64,000 nt of DNA from Augochlora pura (lineage: Eukaryota > Arthropoda > Insecta > Hymenoptera > Halictidae): NCBI RefSeq assembly GCF_028453695.1, contig NC_135778.1, positions 38,514,985 to 38,578,984 on the forward strand. Reading direction: 5' to 3'. Shown piece after piece: positions 36,083-48,859 of the stretch; the first letter of the stretch is position 1, and the number at the start of each line of letters is the position of its first letter. Made by a program: the position numbers and the translations under genes. The notes below the pieces were generated by a model. It was not told the origin of the DNA, searched no databases, and saw nothing but the letters and a program-made list of their open reading frames with translations.

Positions 36083-36168
36083 AGTAGACACTGAGAGATA
36101 GTTGGTAGAGAGGGTTGCTAGAGACAGTGACGGGGGAGCAATTAGTGCTCTAGCCGATCGTCGGGACC
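35510..36168 (+). promoter_or_regulatory. CpG-rich promoter / 5' leader of the SLC18B1-like gene
   Basis: GC- and CpG-rich block immediately upstream of the transporter ATG. It ends in an (AG)n microsatellite (about 36053-36080) and a short AG-rich leader. No TATA box is evident, which suits a broadly expressed CpG-type promoter. The exact start site is not visible. Confidence 0.45.
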
Positions 36169-39100
36169 ATGATGGCTCAATTCACCAAGAGGCAATGGCT
36201 CACCCTCATTGTTATCAGCCTCGCCGACTTCGCGAACGCTATTTGCGTCTCGCTCCAGGCGCCGTTCTACCCCCAAGAGGTAAGTCGATTTACGCGAGAC
36301 TGGCACGGTTCAATTTACATGAAACTGGTACGGTTAAATTTACGCGAGACTGGTACGGTTAAATTTACATGAAACTGGTACGCTTAAATTGTACGCGAAA
36401 CTGATGTGATCAAATTTACATGAGATTGGCACGGTTAAATTTACACGAGACTGGTACGGTTAAATTTACATGAGACTGGCACGGTTAAATTTAAGCGAGG
36501 CTGGTGTGATTAAATTTAATCAAAACTTGCACGGTTAAATTTACATGCGACTGGTACGGTTAAATTTTCATGCGACTGGTACAGTTAAATTTACATGCGA
36601 CTGGTACGCTTAAATCGTACTCGAGAATGGTACCATCAAATTTAATCGAAACTTGCACGGTTAAATTTACATGAAACTGCTACGATGAAATTTAAGCGAG
36701 ACTGGTACGGTTAAATTTACACGAGACTGGTGCGATCAAATTGTACTCGGAACATCCCCGATCTTTTACAACCACCGCGTCGCGAATCCGACGCGGCCTC
36801 GCGTCACGACAGAAGACGACAGAGAATCGTTGCGATGAAAACGAAGGAGAGACGGGCACGCGCCGATAGAATACCCCGATTGGACCAAGTAAACACGCGA
36901 GAGCGATAATTTTGTTTTCGGTCATTCTCGCCTCGCTTTTCCAATTGTAGCACTGTTCCACAGCTGAGATTCCTTGCGATTGAAATAGGTTTGAAACGCG
37001 ATGTAAATCGAATCGCGTTTATCTGAGAGCTTGTTATTATACTGGTCGAGGTTACGTAACCTTAAATTTGATCTTGGTAACCCTCGCCTTTAAAATCGTG
37101 CGTTTTAAGAATTTTTTATAGGAAGCAGTATTTCGAAGTCACTTGCGGATCTTTAAATTAATTAGAAGAAAGAAGTTTAAACTTATTCGATTAATAGGTC
37201 AATATTTCAGCTATTTATCGATGCTATAATTACAAAGGCAACTAGGTGCTATAATTGCAAAGGCAAAAAATAAATATTAAATATAGCAATGCTCCAAGAA
37301 ATTAATTAAAATGCGACCAGACATTGTAAAATAGTAACTGTTTTATTATTCGAACTTTTGTCTCCTCCAACTCGTGAGATTCGTGAGAAAGTAGTTCCAG
37401 TTTTAATAGTGCTATAGATAACGAAGAGTTATGGTTGCGGAAGAGTGGAATAGAATGATAGAAAACTAAAGACAGCGTAATTGCTCGGCATTCAATTGAC
37501 TCGTACATCGACTTCGAAATTGCATCATTCTGATAGCTTGCGATTCAGCACTCTAAAAAATCTTTGCGAACTGTGGCTGCTTAACCCTTTCAGGGGTGAA
37601 TTTTCATAGTAGAGTGCAATCTATTTCATTGTTTCTTTCTTCAAATCATTTTCTTTAAAGTGTAAAGAAAATGACAATTGTTAAATTTATAATTTAGAGA
37701 AAGGGGCAATCGTTAAATTTACAATTTGAAGAAAATGACAATTGTTAAATTTACAATTTAAAGAAAAATCTTTCTTTCTTAACCATAATTTTTAAAAAAC
37801 TAAACGTATACACACGTGGTCAAGAACGTAAAGAGGTTAGAATTTAACGCGTCAATAGTCAAAAGCCAATCCGAGAAATTTATACAGAATCTAAATAATT
37901 TAATAAATGCATTGTATTAAACTAGAATTTGTCCGAATATATATTGCATCGAAAATTAACTTCGTATAAAAAAAAACTAATAAAAAATTAGCTTCGATTC
38001 CGCGAGTATAAAAACAAGAACCACGCGTCTTAATTTGGATAAATCTCGGTTTTCGGAGATCAACAGGATCCACAGAATTAAAAAAGATCAACATAACAAA
38101 AGAACTGAATAAAACAAAATTCGATGGAAACGCTATTAAAATCAAAGAATTAGTGCCAACGTCTCCGAAGTGTAAACACGCGGCATTCCGTTGCGCCGCC
38201 GATCCTTGCAGCAGCAACGTTGTTCATTTATCATTCCCGTTGTTATTAACGAGGTTCTCCGTCTTCCACGGAGAGGCTGCGTGAACTTTGACAATACCTC
38301 TAAATTGCGACTAAGGTCACGAGTCGTCAGTGTTTACCAGTTTATCTCTTGTAGGCACGGCTCACGATTTCATATCAGTCTGGTCGGAGTAGAATTGTTT
38401 TAACGAACCAATAATAGGGCAATCGGCCATAGGCAACAAGGTTTACCAATCACCGACGGCAAATACCACCCTTTGCACTCGAAGCCATTACAACTGCAAA
38501 TCTAAAATAATTTTTCCGCCTTCCAGTATCTCCATTTTATGTAACAATATTTTATAAAATTGAGTCTCGTGAATAGTTACACTTTTAACAATTTTTAAAT
38601 CTAAGCTTTGGCTATGAAAAATAATTTTGCAATGTATTACAGTAATTTTAATGGCGCCGCAGAGTCGCCACTCGAGAGAAGCCATTTCAACTGCAAATCT
38701 AAAATAATTTTTCCGCCTTCCAGTGTCTCCATTTTATATAACAATATTTTATAAAATTGAGTCTCGTGAATAGTTACACTTTTGACAATTTTTAAATCTA
38801 AGCTTTGGCTATGAAAAATAATTTTGCAATGTATCACAGTAATTTTAATGACGCCACTCGAGTGCTAAGGATTTCTCGGATTCGCGAAAATGTAACGAAA
38901 ATGTCCGCATAACCTAACAAACGTCCGCCAACGAGCGGCGCGAGTGAAATGAGACACGGCTCCGGCCAGATTACGAATCACTTAAAGCGTACGAGGAAAA
39001 AGCGTGAATGGAAAAAACGGGTTGGACAAAAAGTTTCTTATTTAATGGTTTGTTATCGAGCGGTCGCCTGTCTAGGGTAGTTAAATATGGACGCCGCGAG

Positions 39101-42100
39101 TTATCGGTTCGCGTGGTTCATTAAGAAGTACGGTGTATATTATGTGCTGCTCGTCTTCTGACAAAAAAAAAATATATATATATTTTCATTAAATACGTAG
39201 AAGCATAATCTTAAGGTTTATTATTTTGTTATGCGTCTCGAATGCTTCGTTATCGTTACCGAATAATTAAACGCTCCATATGTAAACAAACTATACGCGA
39301 CCGCGATACAATATACAGTGCGCGTACTTTCGCGCGTAAGATTCCGTCGAGTGGTCGTTCTGCATCGATACACGTTTCGGGAGGATTTTTGTATTTAATA
39401 GTAAAAAGTAATGAAAATTTAAAAAATAAAAAGAGCAGAGCAAAATAGTAAATAAAAGAAACGTAAAATATTAACGAATTGAAATTAATATTACAATGAT
39501 CCACGATGCGAATATAGTTGCTCATCAATTAGAACATTTAAAAAGTTAACGCAAAGCAAAAGGTTTTCAATGCTCCAATAATCGCAGTTATGTTTCTCGA
39601 GCATTGACAATAGTTGCACGAAGCCGCCATATTTATTCAAACGCCTGATGCAATTCGCGTCGATAGTTTCCTAACGAATTGAAGTTCGCGATAAATGGAA
39701 TATACAGAGATGCCCTATAAACTTTGCAAACGTAATATAAAACACATAGTTGCGCATTGATGAAGATTTAATGGCGCTTTCGATGGGGTCGTTAACACCC
39801 CTTTTGTCTAGCCGTCCTCTTTAAAGACTTTACAAGTGATTAGCAGAGCATTGTCTAATCCCTAATGCGGCGACGATGTTATCAGTAGATCTATTTCTAA
39901 AATTCTTTAACAATGATTCATGCTCGTGACAAGCTATCAGTAGTTTATACGACTGTGTTTCGAATTCATTCACAACTATAATGATGTAATAGTAACGACT
40001 CGATTTATCATTGTTAGACGAAATAAGGTTTTACTATAACGTTGCGTCATTGTACTGCTCTTTCATCATAAAAACAGTATTAATTTATTGGTGAAACTGT
40101 CTCTCTATTCAGTGCTGTACGATAAATAAATTATGCCTAAAATATACTGAACATAACCTTTTTAAATCTTAAGCAAACGTTGTGGATTTTATTCTTTACG
40201 GCAAGATTAATAACTTTATTAGTTTCACCTTTAACTAATAAAATGGTTAGAATTGTTAAATTAGCTGGATTTAATGAAAGGGTGTAACTTGTTTATTATT
40301 TTTATTTTTAATTTAATTTCACGTCTCAGTTACATTTCCTAGGTAAAGCGAAATGACATAACCAAGCGAATTACGGTACACGTGCGTTTAATGCCGACAG
40401 TTTTTATCGCGTCAATGTGAGACGATTACGCACACTAACTGCAGTACGCGATATACTTGGTCTAATACCGGCAAGAGCCGCATTATAATTACTTATAATG
40501 AACCGTAATCTGCGGCGACAGAACATAAACATCCGATTAAGTACCAGACTGTAGAGATTTCTTAATCTCGGAGAAATTTGTGCTACAACAAATTTGGTCC
40601 AAAAATATCTCCGGCCGGCAGTTTTTAATCGGTCAATTGACATTCAACGAGGCAGAACGTATTTTTCCAAAAGTTAAAGCAACCATCGATACATCTTATG
40701 TCAGCTTCCTAGAATAACTCTGGTTGAAACGGGATCGATCTGATGAAAATATTTATTTTCATGCGATTCGAGGTTTATCTCATTTTTGGAAAAGTTTTAA
40801 GGTTAAGTTTAATACCGTCGCAATCTAACCAGATACATAATATCGATCCGCTTTGAACCAGTATATTTAAATCGACGACTAATCGTTTAATTTTTGGCAA
40901 TTAAATTAAACAGATTTAATGTGGATATTCAAATATTTTTTATTTAATTGGATAAATTTAGTGAATTAAATAAATTAAATAATTGAAGTATTGGAGTATT
41001 GGAGTATTGATACATTGGAACACTTATCATTGAAACATTTAAACATTTAAACATTGAAGCCTTGAAATATTGAATCTTTGAAACATTAAAATACTGAAAC
41101 AACAAAACAATAAAACAATAAAACATTGAAACATCGAATTATTAAAACACTAAAATACTAAAACATTTTATATCTCCAAAACGATACGCTAAAAACTTGA
41201 CGAATAACCTCAAAGAAATCAATGACCATGGTCAGTGGTATAATTATAAAAATATTCCATTTCTCTATGTTATATCTTGAACAACAAAATAATTTTCCTA
41301 ACATATTTTAACACTAATTTTTCTTATGTTTGCAGGCTGAGAAGAAAGGTGCATCTCCCTCGGAGTATGGCTTGGTTTTTGGGATCTTCGAATTGGTTGT
41401 ATTCATTATCAGCCCTGTATATGGACAGTATGTAAGTAAAATTATTAATAATCGCTCACGTATTGAACTATAGTACCTATAATATCTAAACATAACGCAA
41501 AATACTTATGGAATTTCTCATATATTATCGAAATCATTTTTTATTATCAATTCAGCAATATATCGCGTGTTGTTGAAAAAGAAATAAAAAATATTAAAAA
41601 CACAAAACAGGGATTGTTTGCAATATTAATAAATAATATCAAAGATTAATGATACAAAAGTGGGTTCACAATAGGATGATAAATTGATTGAAATTATAAT
41701 TTTCTACACTGCTTTTTAGTACACGCGATTTAACATTAACTATTCAACTATTCAACCAAAAATATGAAACTAGTGAAATAAAATACTAATTTAAATAAAT
41801 GTCGATATCCTAAAGGCGACATCGAACTGTGCCAGCAACGCCTGATGAACGTACGCGCGACACATCGGCGCACGAATGTCGATAATTTGCCTTCCCGTAG
41901 GCGACGCGCTTTATCAGTAATGTTTTCGTTCTACCCTGACGAAATACCGCACGACTATGATTATATTCTCTTTCGGCACCGACATAAAACACTTATCTAA
42001 ACGAACAATCGCATAACATGGTCAAACGATCGTTTTAATATATACTAACGGCACTATAAAATAACACTATAAACCGACGTTTGATAAATGTCTCGCAGAC

Positions 42101-45100
42101 AGAAACCACTTAAAATGTAATCTGAACGATTATTTTAGAATCCGAGAAGAGGAAGATAGTATTGGTATTAATTATAGTTTACTCATTGTAAAGAAACTCG
42201 GCTTGAGATCGCAATAAAATTATAATATCGAATATAATGTTAGCGATAATTTCGTTGCTTGCTGTGGGTAATAATATTAATTGTTATCAATTTATTGTTT
42301 AGAGATTTAATGTTTAGAGTTTACAGATCCTATACATTAGTAATAAAAATAGATAGGTCAAATACAAAACAGTGAAATATTTAATAAAATTTAGAGAATC
42401 TATTGCAAATATTTTTTCCAAGTTATTATAATTATTAAGAAACGAAATAAAAATCTATATGATACTTATCTTATAATTTCCATGCTTTTATTATTTGGGT
42501 TATAAAATAGTAGATGAGTGCTGCGAAGAGAATTATTTATTTATTTTTACTAAAAGCACATTTCATAGCAACTTGCTGGCCCGTTCTATTCCATTTCTTA
42601 ATAATCATTATTTTTGCGTAATTCTAGTTTTCGTTTTTCCGCGAAACAATTGTAAACAGAATTATTGATTGTAGCACGCGCCGCCGGCACCGCTCGAATC
42701 GTAGGTTAAGGGGTTAAACAATCTCTTTTTTAGCGGAATATTATTGCACCACACGACATTGACGCCCACAAAGAGTGTGAATGTGAAACAGCTCGATATG
42801 CTTATCAGCGAATAGTTCAGAAATTAATGTCTCAAAGTTTTCACCATAGATCTAGACGACGAATTTTAAAGGTTATGTTTCTTTCGACTTTCATGGGCCA
42901 GAAAAGAAAATTGCAAAAACGTAGCTGCTAGTCTTCAAAAATATAGAAATCTTTAGAATTAATGATTTTTATAATAATTAACGATAAATAAGTCCAATCC
43001 GATTTCGATTTAAAACAGTCACGATATTACAAAACAAGGAGTTGAAAAACGTTTATAATAACTATCAATATTATTATTATTATGTTCCAGTTGCACCGTA
43101 TCGGCCCGAAATTGCTATTCAACGGCGGCATACTGACGACGGGCACATGCGCGATCTTGTTCGGTCTGCTGGACAAGGTCAACGGCCATTATCCCTTCAT
43201 AGTTCTCTCGTTTGTAATTAGGATCGTCGAGGCGATGGGCAACGCGGCCTTCCTTACGGCCAGCTTCGCCATTATCGCTAAAGAGTTCCCAGACAATGTG
43301 GCCACGACCTTCGCCAGCCTCGAGACCTTTTTCGGGCTGGGCCTCATTGTCGGGCCCACGGTGGGCGGCGCCCTCTATCAGGTAAAAACAATAAGACGCT
43401 GGAAAATCTCTGTCACCTTACGTCCGCCATATTAACGGTGGTTTATTGATCCGTTGTTTATCCCATGAAATACAATCTTAACCGCGCGGTGATTTTTTTA
43501 TTACGACCGTAAGCTCGGGCGTTGTCGGGAACGAGAACCGAATGGCTTCGGAAGCTTTGTCTGATGGATTTTTTGTACGATTGATTTTTTGTCTGATCAA
43601 TTTTTTGTACGATTGATTTTTTGTCTGATCGATTTTTTTTCTGAGTTATTTTTGATCTATTTAATTTTTGGCTGAGCAATTTGTGTCTGATTGATTTTTA
43701 GTCTATTCGATGTTGTCTGATCGATTTTTAGTCTGATCCATTTCTTGTCTGATCTATTTTTTGTCTAATCAATCGCTTGTCTGATCAATTTTTAGTCTAA
43801 TCAATCGCTTGTCTGATCGACCTTTTTTCTGATTGAATTTTTTTCTAATCGATCTTTTGTCTATTCGATTTTTCTGATCGATTTTTAGTCTAATCAATCG
43901 CTTGTCTGATCGACCTTTTTCCTGATTGAATTTTTGTCTAATTGAATTTTCTTTCTGATTGATTTTTCTGATCGACTTTTAGTCTAATCAATCGCTTGTC
44001 TGATCGATTTTTTGTCTAATCAATCTCTAGTCTGATCAATCTCTTGTCTGATCGACCTCTTGCCTCTTCATTCCGTTTTCGCTAATGAACATCGAATTTT
44101 CAAAATAGGTCGGCGGCTACGTCACCCCGTTCGTCGTCCTGGGCTCGGCACTGTTTACCACAGCCGTAATGACCATATTCATTTTACCGGTTCATCCTAA
44201 TAGCAGCGAGGCTACACAATCCACGGGCGGTGAGTTTTTAATATTACCAATGAAGCACGATCGGAATTGTACGTTTCTCCCTTATCGCGTAACGATGCTC
44301 ATTACTCGCTGAAAGCTTGTAACTACGATAACTGACTGAATGTAGTTCAACGAATTTCACTTATTTTTCCTTGCGATATATTTCATTTACCAACCATTAT
44401 ACTTTATTAGTCGGATAATGTGATATCTTGAGAATAATCGTACAAGTTTTACTTTGTTCCCTTTCATAAATCCATCGTTTGCTTTTGTGATTGCGATTAG
44501 TAATGTTAAGAAAAGTTTTAAATTGTTGTTAATATCGGAGAGAAAGTGTTTTCCGTTTTTGATGGTAGTAAAGATTGAAATAATTAAGTTGTTAACGCTA
44601 AAATCAATTATATAGTTGTGCTATAATATTAAATGTAATTATGTTATAATATTAATTGTAATTATGTTATAATATTCAGTACAATTACGTTACAATATTA
44701 ATTGTAATTACGTTGTAATATTAAGTACAATAACGTTGCAATATTAATTATAATCACGTTATAATATTAAGTACAATAGTCGCGTAATTGCAATGAACAG
44801 TGACGGTAAAAATGAAGGTGAAAATTCTGGCGAGGTACCCGGTATATAGCACTAAACCTTTATTAACCCCTTGCTGCAGTTTGACGAATCTGATTCGTGA
44901 TGGAGATTTATAGTACATAATAGCCTGTTCAGTATGAATGTTATTCCGTTATTTGAAGCAATAAAATTATGCTCCCATCTCTCGCCAACGTTTAAACATT
45001 AAAATAAACGTAGACAAGTAATAAATATATATTTCGTTTCTCTTTAAAAAATTGATTCGAAAAGCTCCTAATTATTGCAACTGAAATATATATTGTGGCA

Positions 45101-47900
45101 ATAAATTAAGCAGACAAATAACTGACAATCTTTTATATTTATAGAAAATTTTGTTTATAAAGTTTCAATGAATTTTTGAATATTCTTCAAAATAACCTAT
45201 AATAATTTCAATTTTTCTCTATAATTTCTTTACAAAATTATAACTAATAATTAGAATTTCATTTATTGTACAATAAACTAACTATTGTAAAATCTCCAAA
45301 AAATTCAAATTATTTAGTCGACCTTAAAAAACAACTATATTGTTTTAAACAGCGTTCAAATACTTTTATCCCCGACTGTACAACCATCACTTTACCCAAC
45401 TCGCATTATTAAGAATTTTAATCGTTCTCCAACTACAATAATTCTTAATTTCGAGTTCGTCTAAAAGTAACATTTGCGTTATTTTTTAATATTCGTATAG
45501 CGCTGCTAATGTTAATGTTTTTTTTAGGTGTGACGAAGGTTCTCAAGGTCCCCGGCGTATTGGTCGCCACGTCGTCCATAATTGCAACCAGCATGAGCAT
45601 AGGATTCCTGCAGGCCACGCTGGAGCCGCATTTAAGGCAATTCGAATTGAGTCCTGTAATCTTGGGCCTAATGTTCGTCCTTAACGGCGGCACTTACGCC
45701 ATCACCGCTCCGGCGTGGGGTTGGCTCTGCGACAAGCATTCCCATCCGAAAGTAATTATCGAAATGTCACTCAAATTCGTCGTTAAAGCACTTTGAACAA
45801 AAAAGGGGGAAATGAAGAGATTGTTCTGCCATTTATTTCTCGTTATTCGATTCGAAGATTACTTTGATGGAAATTCATAGTTTAATAAAGAAATAAAAGA
45901 GAAGCAATCGATATAAGTGAAAAATTTAATTGTCTTCGGTATACGAATTTTATTCATAACAATCATATTAATTCTAATTATATCACTTCCAAATTGTTGG
46001 TCACTATATAATAACCGTATATAATAATAATCGTGTTAATATTAATTTTAGAATTTTATTAATTATAATTGCAATTTTCAGGTGGCTACGGCGGCAGGGT
46101 GCATCCTAGTCTGCGTAGGGTTCTGCTTGGTAGGACCAGCGCCCTTTATACCGAGCCAAACTATCATCTGGTTAACCATCACCGGTCTCGTCATCCACGG
46201 TTTGGGCATGGCTGCGCAACTGGTTGCCAGTTTCACGGATGCCATGAGAACGTCGATGTAAGTCCGCAATTAACAAATATTATTTAACAAAAGAAAGACA
46301 TATAACTAGTCTCAGGTGTTTAAGTTAGGTTAATAAGTGCTTAATTCTCACTTATGTTCAGTTGAAATAATTCGCTTAAATAATAGTCATTGATAACCAT
46401 TCAAGATAATCGAAGACTCGAATACCCAACACTGTATACATAGAATGTTCTATGTATACAACATTGTGTATACATACTATATACAAATATTCATTTTATT
46501 ATATATATTTATATTTTATTTATTATTTTTAACGTTGGTATTTATAATGACACGTAAAGTTCTATTATAAATGATCAAAAATATAATATATATATAATAA
46601 ATATAAATATAATGTGCTAGTGTAAATTCGTTTGATTTTTCGTAAGAACACGTCGATACGAAAATCGATCTGTTAATACAGTTTTATTAATAATGTTCAG
46701 AGATTACGGGTTCCCGAACAACCTCGAGACATATGGTCTCATTAGCGGCCTTTGGACAAGCACCTTCGCCCTTGGTGCCTTCATTGGGCCCAGCATAGCA
46801 GGAATCCTCATGGACAATATAGGATTCAGGAACGCGAGCATGTTCATCGTAATGCTTCATCTGATAGTGGTAAGGTTTCCTTTAAATACTCTTCCAATAA
46901 ATAATTTATTTTGAAGTGATCAAGTCTAAACTAACAAATAGCTGAGTAAGGATCTAACAGTCTAATCTACAACTCATAATAACTCATACATTTTCTAACA
47001 TAACCTTAAATTTTGAAATTAACACGATGACGCCTTCGATCACTTACCTTTGCATATATTTTAGAATATAGCTAAAACAAAATTATATTATTTCCTCTCG
47101 ACATTATGAACAGGAATTCAATAATAAAAGTATAATTCAATATTACGAACATTAACATAATTATCTAATTTTTTTAAATTTCTATAATTATCTAATTTCT
47201 TTAAATTTCATATTACAGACTTAACATAATTATATAATTTCTTTAAATTTCTATAATTATCTAGTTTCTTTAAATTTTTATAATTATCTAATTTCTTTAA
47301 ATTTTTATAATTACCTAATTTCTTTAAATTTCATACTACAAACTTAACATAATGATCTAATTTCTTTAAATTTCTATAATTATCCAATTTCTTTAAATTT
47401 CTATAATCATCTAACGTCATTAAATTTCGGGCGCCGTCTCGCACGAGAGATCCTCGCCATCGACGCCGTCGTCGACCTGTCAAACCCTTTCGTACCATCT
47501 TCAAAACCGTTGTTAAACATCGCACGGATCCGCGAAGCGGAACGCAACGAGTCCAATGATCGTGTAAATCGAGCACGGTTGTATTGTTTCGCAGGGCGTG
47601 CTGGCGGCGATGTTCCTGAGCAGTTGCACGCAAAGACGGAAACAGTACACGGAGATCGGCGCCACGGAAGAGCTGAGAATACCGCTGACAGACAGCGAGC
47701 GATCCCGTAGCGGCAGCATGCGGCGGGGCGGACGTGGCCAGGGCGTGCCGATCGACAGGCCCAGCGGCATGAATTCCCTGATCGCGTGCAACAGTTACTC
47801 GAACAGGGCGGGCGCGTGGTCGCGGGCGTCTTACAGCGGCCGCTATTCCCACAGTTGCGGATCCGTCGAGGCGAAGAGGTACCTGGAGAACACCACGTGA
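36169..47900 (+). CDS. MFS transporter, SLC18B1 (vesicular polyamine transporter) type
   Basis: Proton-coupled exchanger of the vesicular amine family. Mammalian SLC18B1 loads spermine and spermidine into vesicles, and the same role is inferred here. Exons 36169-36279, 41336-41431, 43091-43381, 44109-44229, 45528-45751, 46082-46257, 46701-46869, 47595-47900 (TGA); phases are consistent and give 497 residues. It has multi-pass MFS architecture. TM1 spans about residues 10-30. A motif-A-like GQYLHRIGPK lies at 67-76 and a motif-C-like GLGLIVGPTVGG at 151-162, echoed by LGAFIGPSIAG in the second half. FYPQEAEKKGAS, KEFPDNVAT and SLETFFGLGLI match the SLC18B1 signature closely. After the last helix comes a long Arg/Ser/Gly-rich cytosolic tail of about 85 residues. 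A second Met follows the first directly. Confidence 0.95.
36295..36750 (+). repeat. 25-bp minisatellite in intron 1 of the SLC18B1-like gene
   Basis: About 18 copies of ACTGGTACGGTTAAATTTAC plus ATGAG or GCGAG, starting 16 bases after the exon 1 donor. Some units are altered (GTGATCAAATT, CGCTTAAATTGTAC). Confidence 0.92.
38469..38880. mobile_element. Tandemly duplicated piggyBac-like MITE
   Basis: Two near-identical copies lie head to tail with a 197-base period (GCCATT starts at 38484 and 38681). The left border is CCCTTTGCACTCGAAG, the junction GTCGCCACTCGAG and the right border GCCACTCGAGTGCTAAGG. The internal sequence differs at only a handful of positions between copies. Flanking TTAA is lost. 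It sits in intron 1 of the transporter gene. Confidence 0.8.
40975..41165 (+). repeat. Short-period repeat, ACATTGAAAC type
   Basis: Degenerate 8-11-base repeats (TATTGGAG, ACATTTAA, ACATTGAA, AACAATAA), about 170-360 bases before exon 2 of the transporter. Confidence 0.75.
43545..44080 (+). repeat. 16-17-bp minisatellite in intron 3 of the SLC18B1-like gene
   Basis: About 30 variants of TTTTTTGTCTGATCGA and TTTTAGTCTAATCAATCGCT, ending about 30 bases before the exon 4 acceptor. The pyrimidine-rich array could serve as an extended polypyrimidine region. Confidence 0.9.
44605..44780 (+). repeat. 23-bp tandem repeat in intron 4 of the SLC18B1-like gene
   Basis: About seven copies of GTTATAATATTAATTGTAAT plus TAT, alternating with AAGTACAAT-type variants. 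Confidence 0.85.
47155..47410 (+). repeat. 27-bp tandem repeat in intron 7 of the SLC18B1-like gene
   Basis: About nine copies of TATAATTATCTAATTTCTTT plus AAATTTC, with one longer spacer containing CATATTACAGACTTAACA-like sequence repeated twice. Confidence 0.88.
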
Positions 47901-48214
47901 TGGCCGCCGGGTGGAACATCGGACGCAACAAACGGCGGTGTAAAATCTCGGACAGGGTCGTCGGCGAATAGCACGGCGCAACCCTATCCTCCGTGAATCG
48001 AACGTTCCTCGGTCGATCATCCCTCTCTCGTCGCTCTTCGAGTATATTCGAGCCGATTATTATTGTCCGGGTTAGACGTTGTTTAGACGAGACGTCTCGA
48101 AGACGAACCATCGAGACCGCGAACCGCGCGATTTTTACGTTTCTTCGTCGCTAAAGCGGTTCTCGCGTCTCTGACTGTTCCTCGTCGCTGGGGTTGGATC
48201 AGCTTCCGTCGGGC

Positions 48215-48385
48215 CGTTTGCTTCGCTTAAGACCGATCTTTCGATTATGACGGATCTTTCGCTTAAGACGAATTTTTTGCCTATATGACGGATTTTTCGC
48301 TTTTGACGGATTTTTCGCTCAAGACCGATTTTTCGCCTATATAACCGATTTTTCGATTATGCCGGATCTTTCGCTTACAACGGAT
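48215..48385 (+). repeat. 18-bp repeat in the 3' region of the SLC18B1-like gene
   Basis: About nine units of the form GACGGATCTTTCGCTTAA or CGATTTTTCGCCTATATA, beginning about 315 bases after the stop codon. If the gene uses the poly(A) signal at 48849 these lie in the 3' UTR. Confidence 0.8.
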
Positions 48386-48848
48386 CGACCTCCTTCCTCG
48401 AAACCCGCGCCACGTCGACGACCATCTCTGAGAACACTAGACCGCCGTGCTCGGTCCCGCATGATTTGATTAACGTGTCGCCGCCGCCGCTACCAATGAT
48501 ATGCCAGTGGACTAAATTGTACATACACACGCAACCACATTTCTGGCTGTACCCGTAACAAACGAACACTTATTTAATAGTAGGCTTAGGGAAATTACAA
48601 ATCTGTTTTCCGCCGCTCCGCTCTCGCGCGGGGCCGCGTCGGATGCTGGAAATTGATCGAGCGTTATCAATAGACTGCGAATAATTTATGCAAATTCATA
48701 TTTTCGTGCGTTATCTTATAGACAACTCGGAATTGTCTTTCAGTGCCTAAGAGATTCTTCTTGCGGAAAAATGTAGCGAAAATTAGTAATTGTTCATTTA
48801 CTCTGTACATGTTATACTGTTGGTTCGAATGACAAGAAAGAATTTGAA

Positions 48849-48854
48849 AATAAA
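48849..48854 (+). other. Possible poly(A) signal of the SLC18B1-like gene
   Basis: AATAAA about 950 bases past the stop codon. No earlier canonical AATAAA was seen, so either the 3' UTR is long or a variant signal is used. Confidence 0.35.
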
Positions 48855-48859
48855 ATTGG

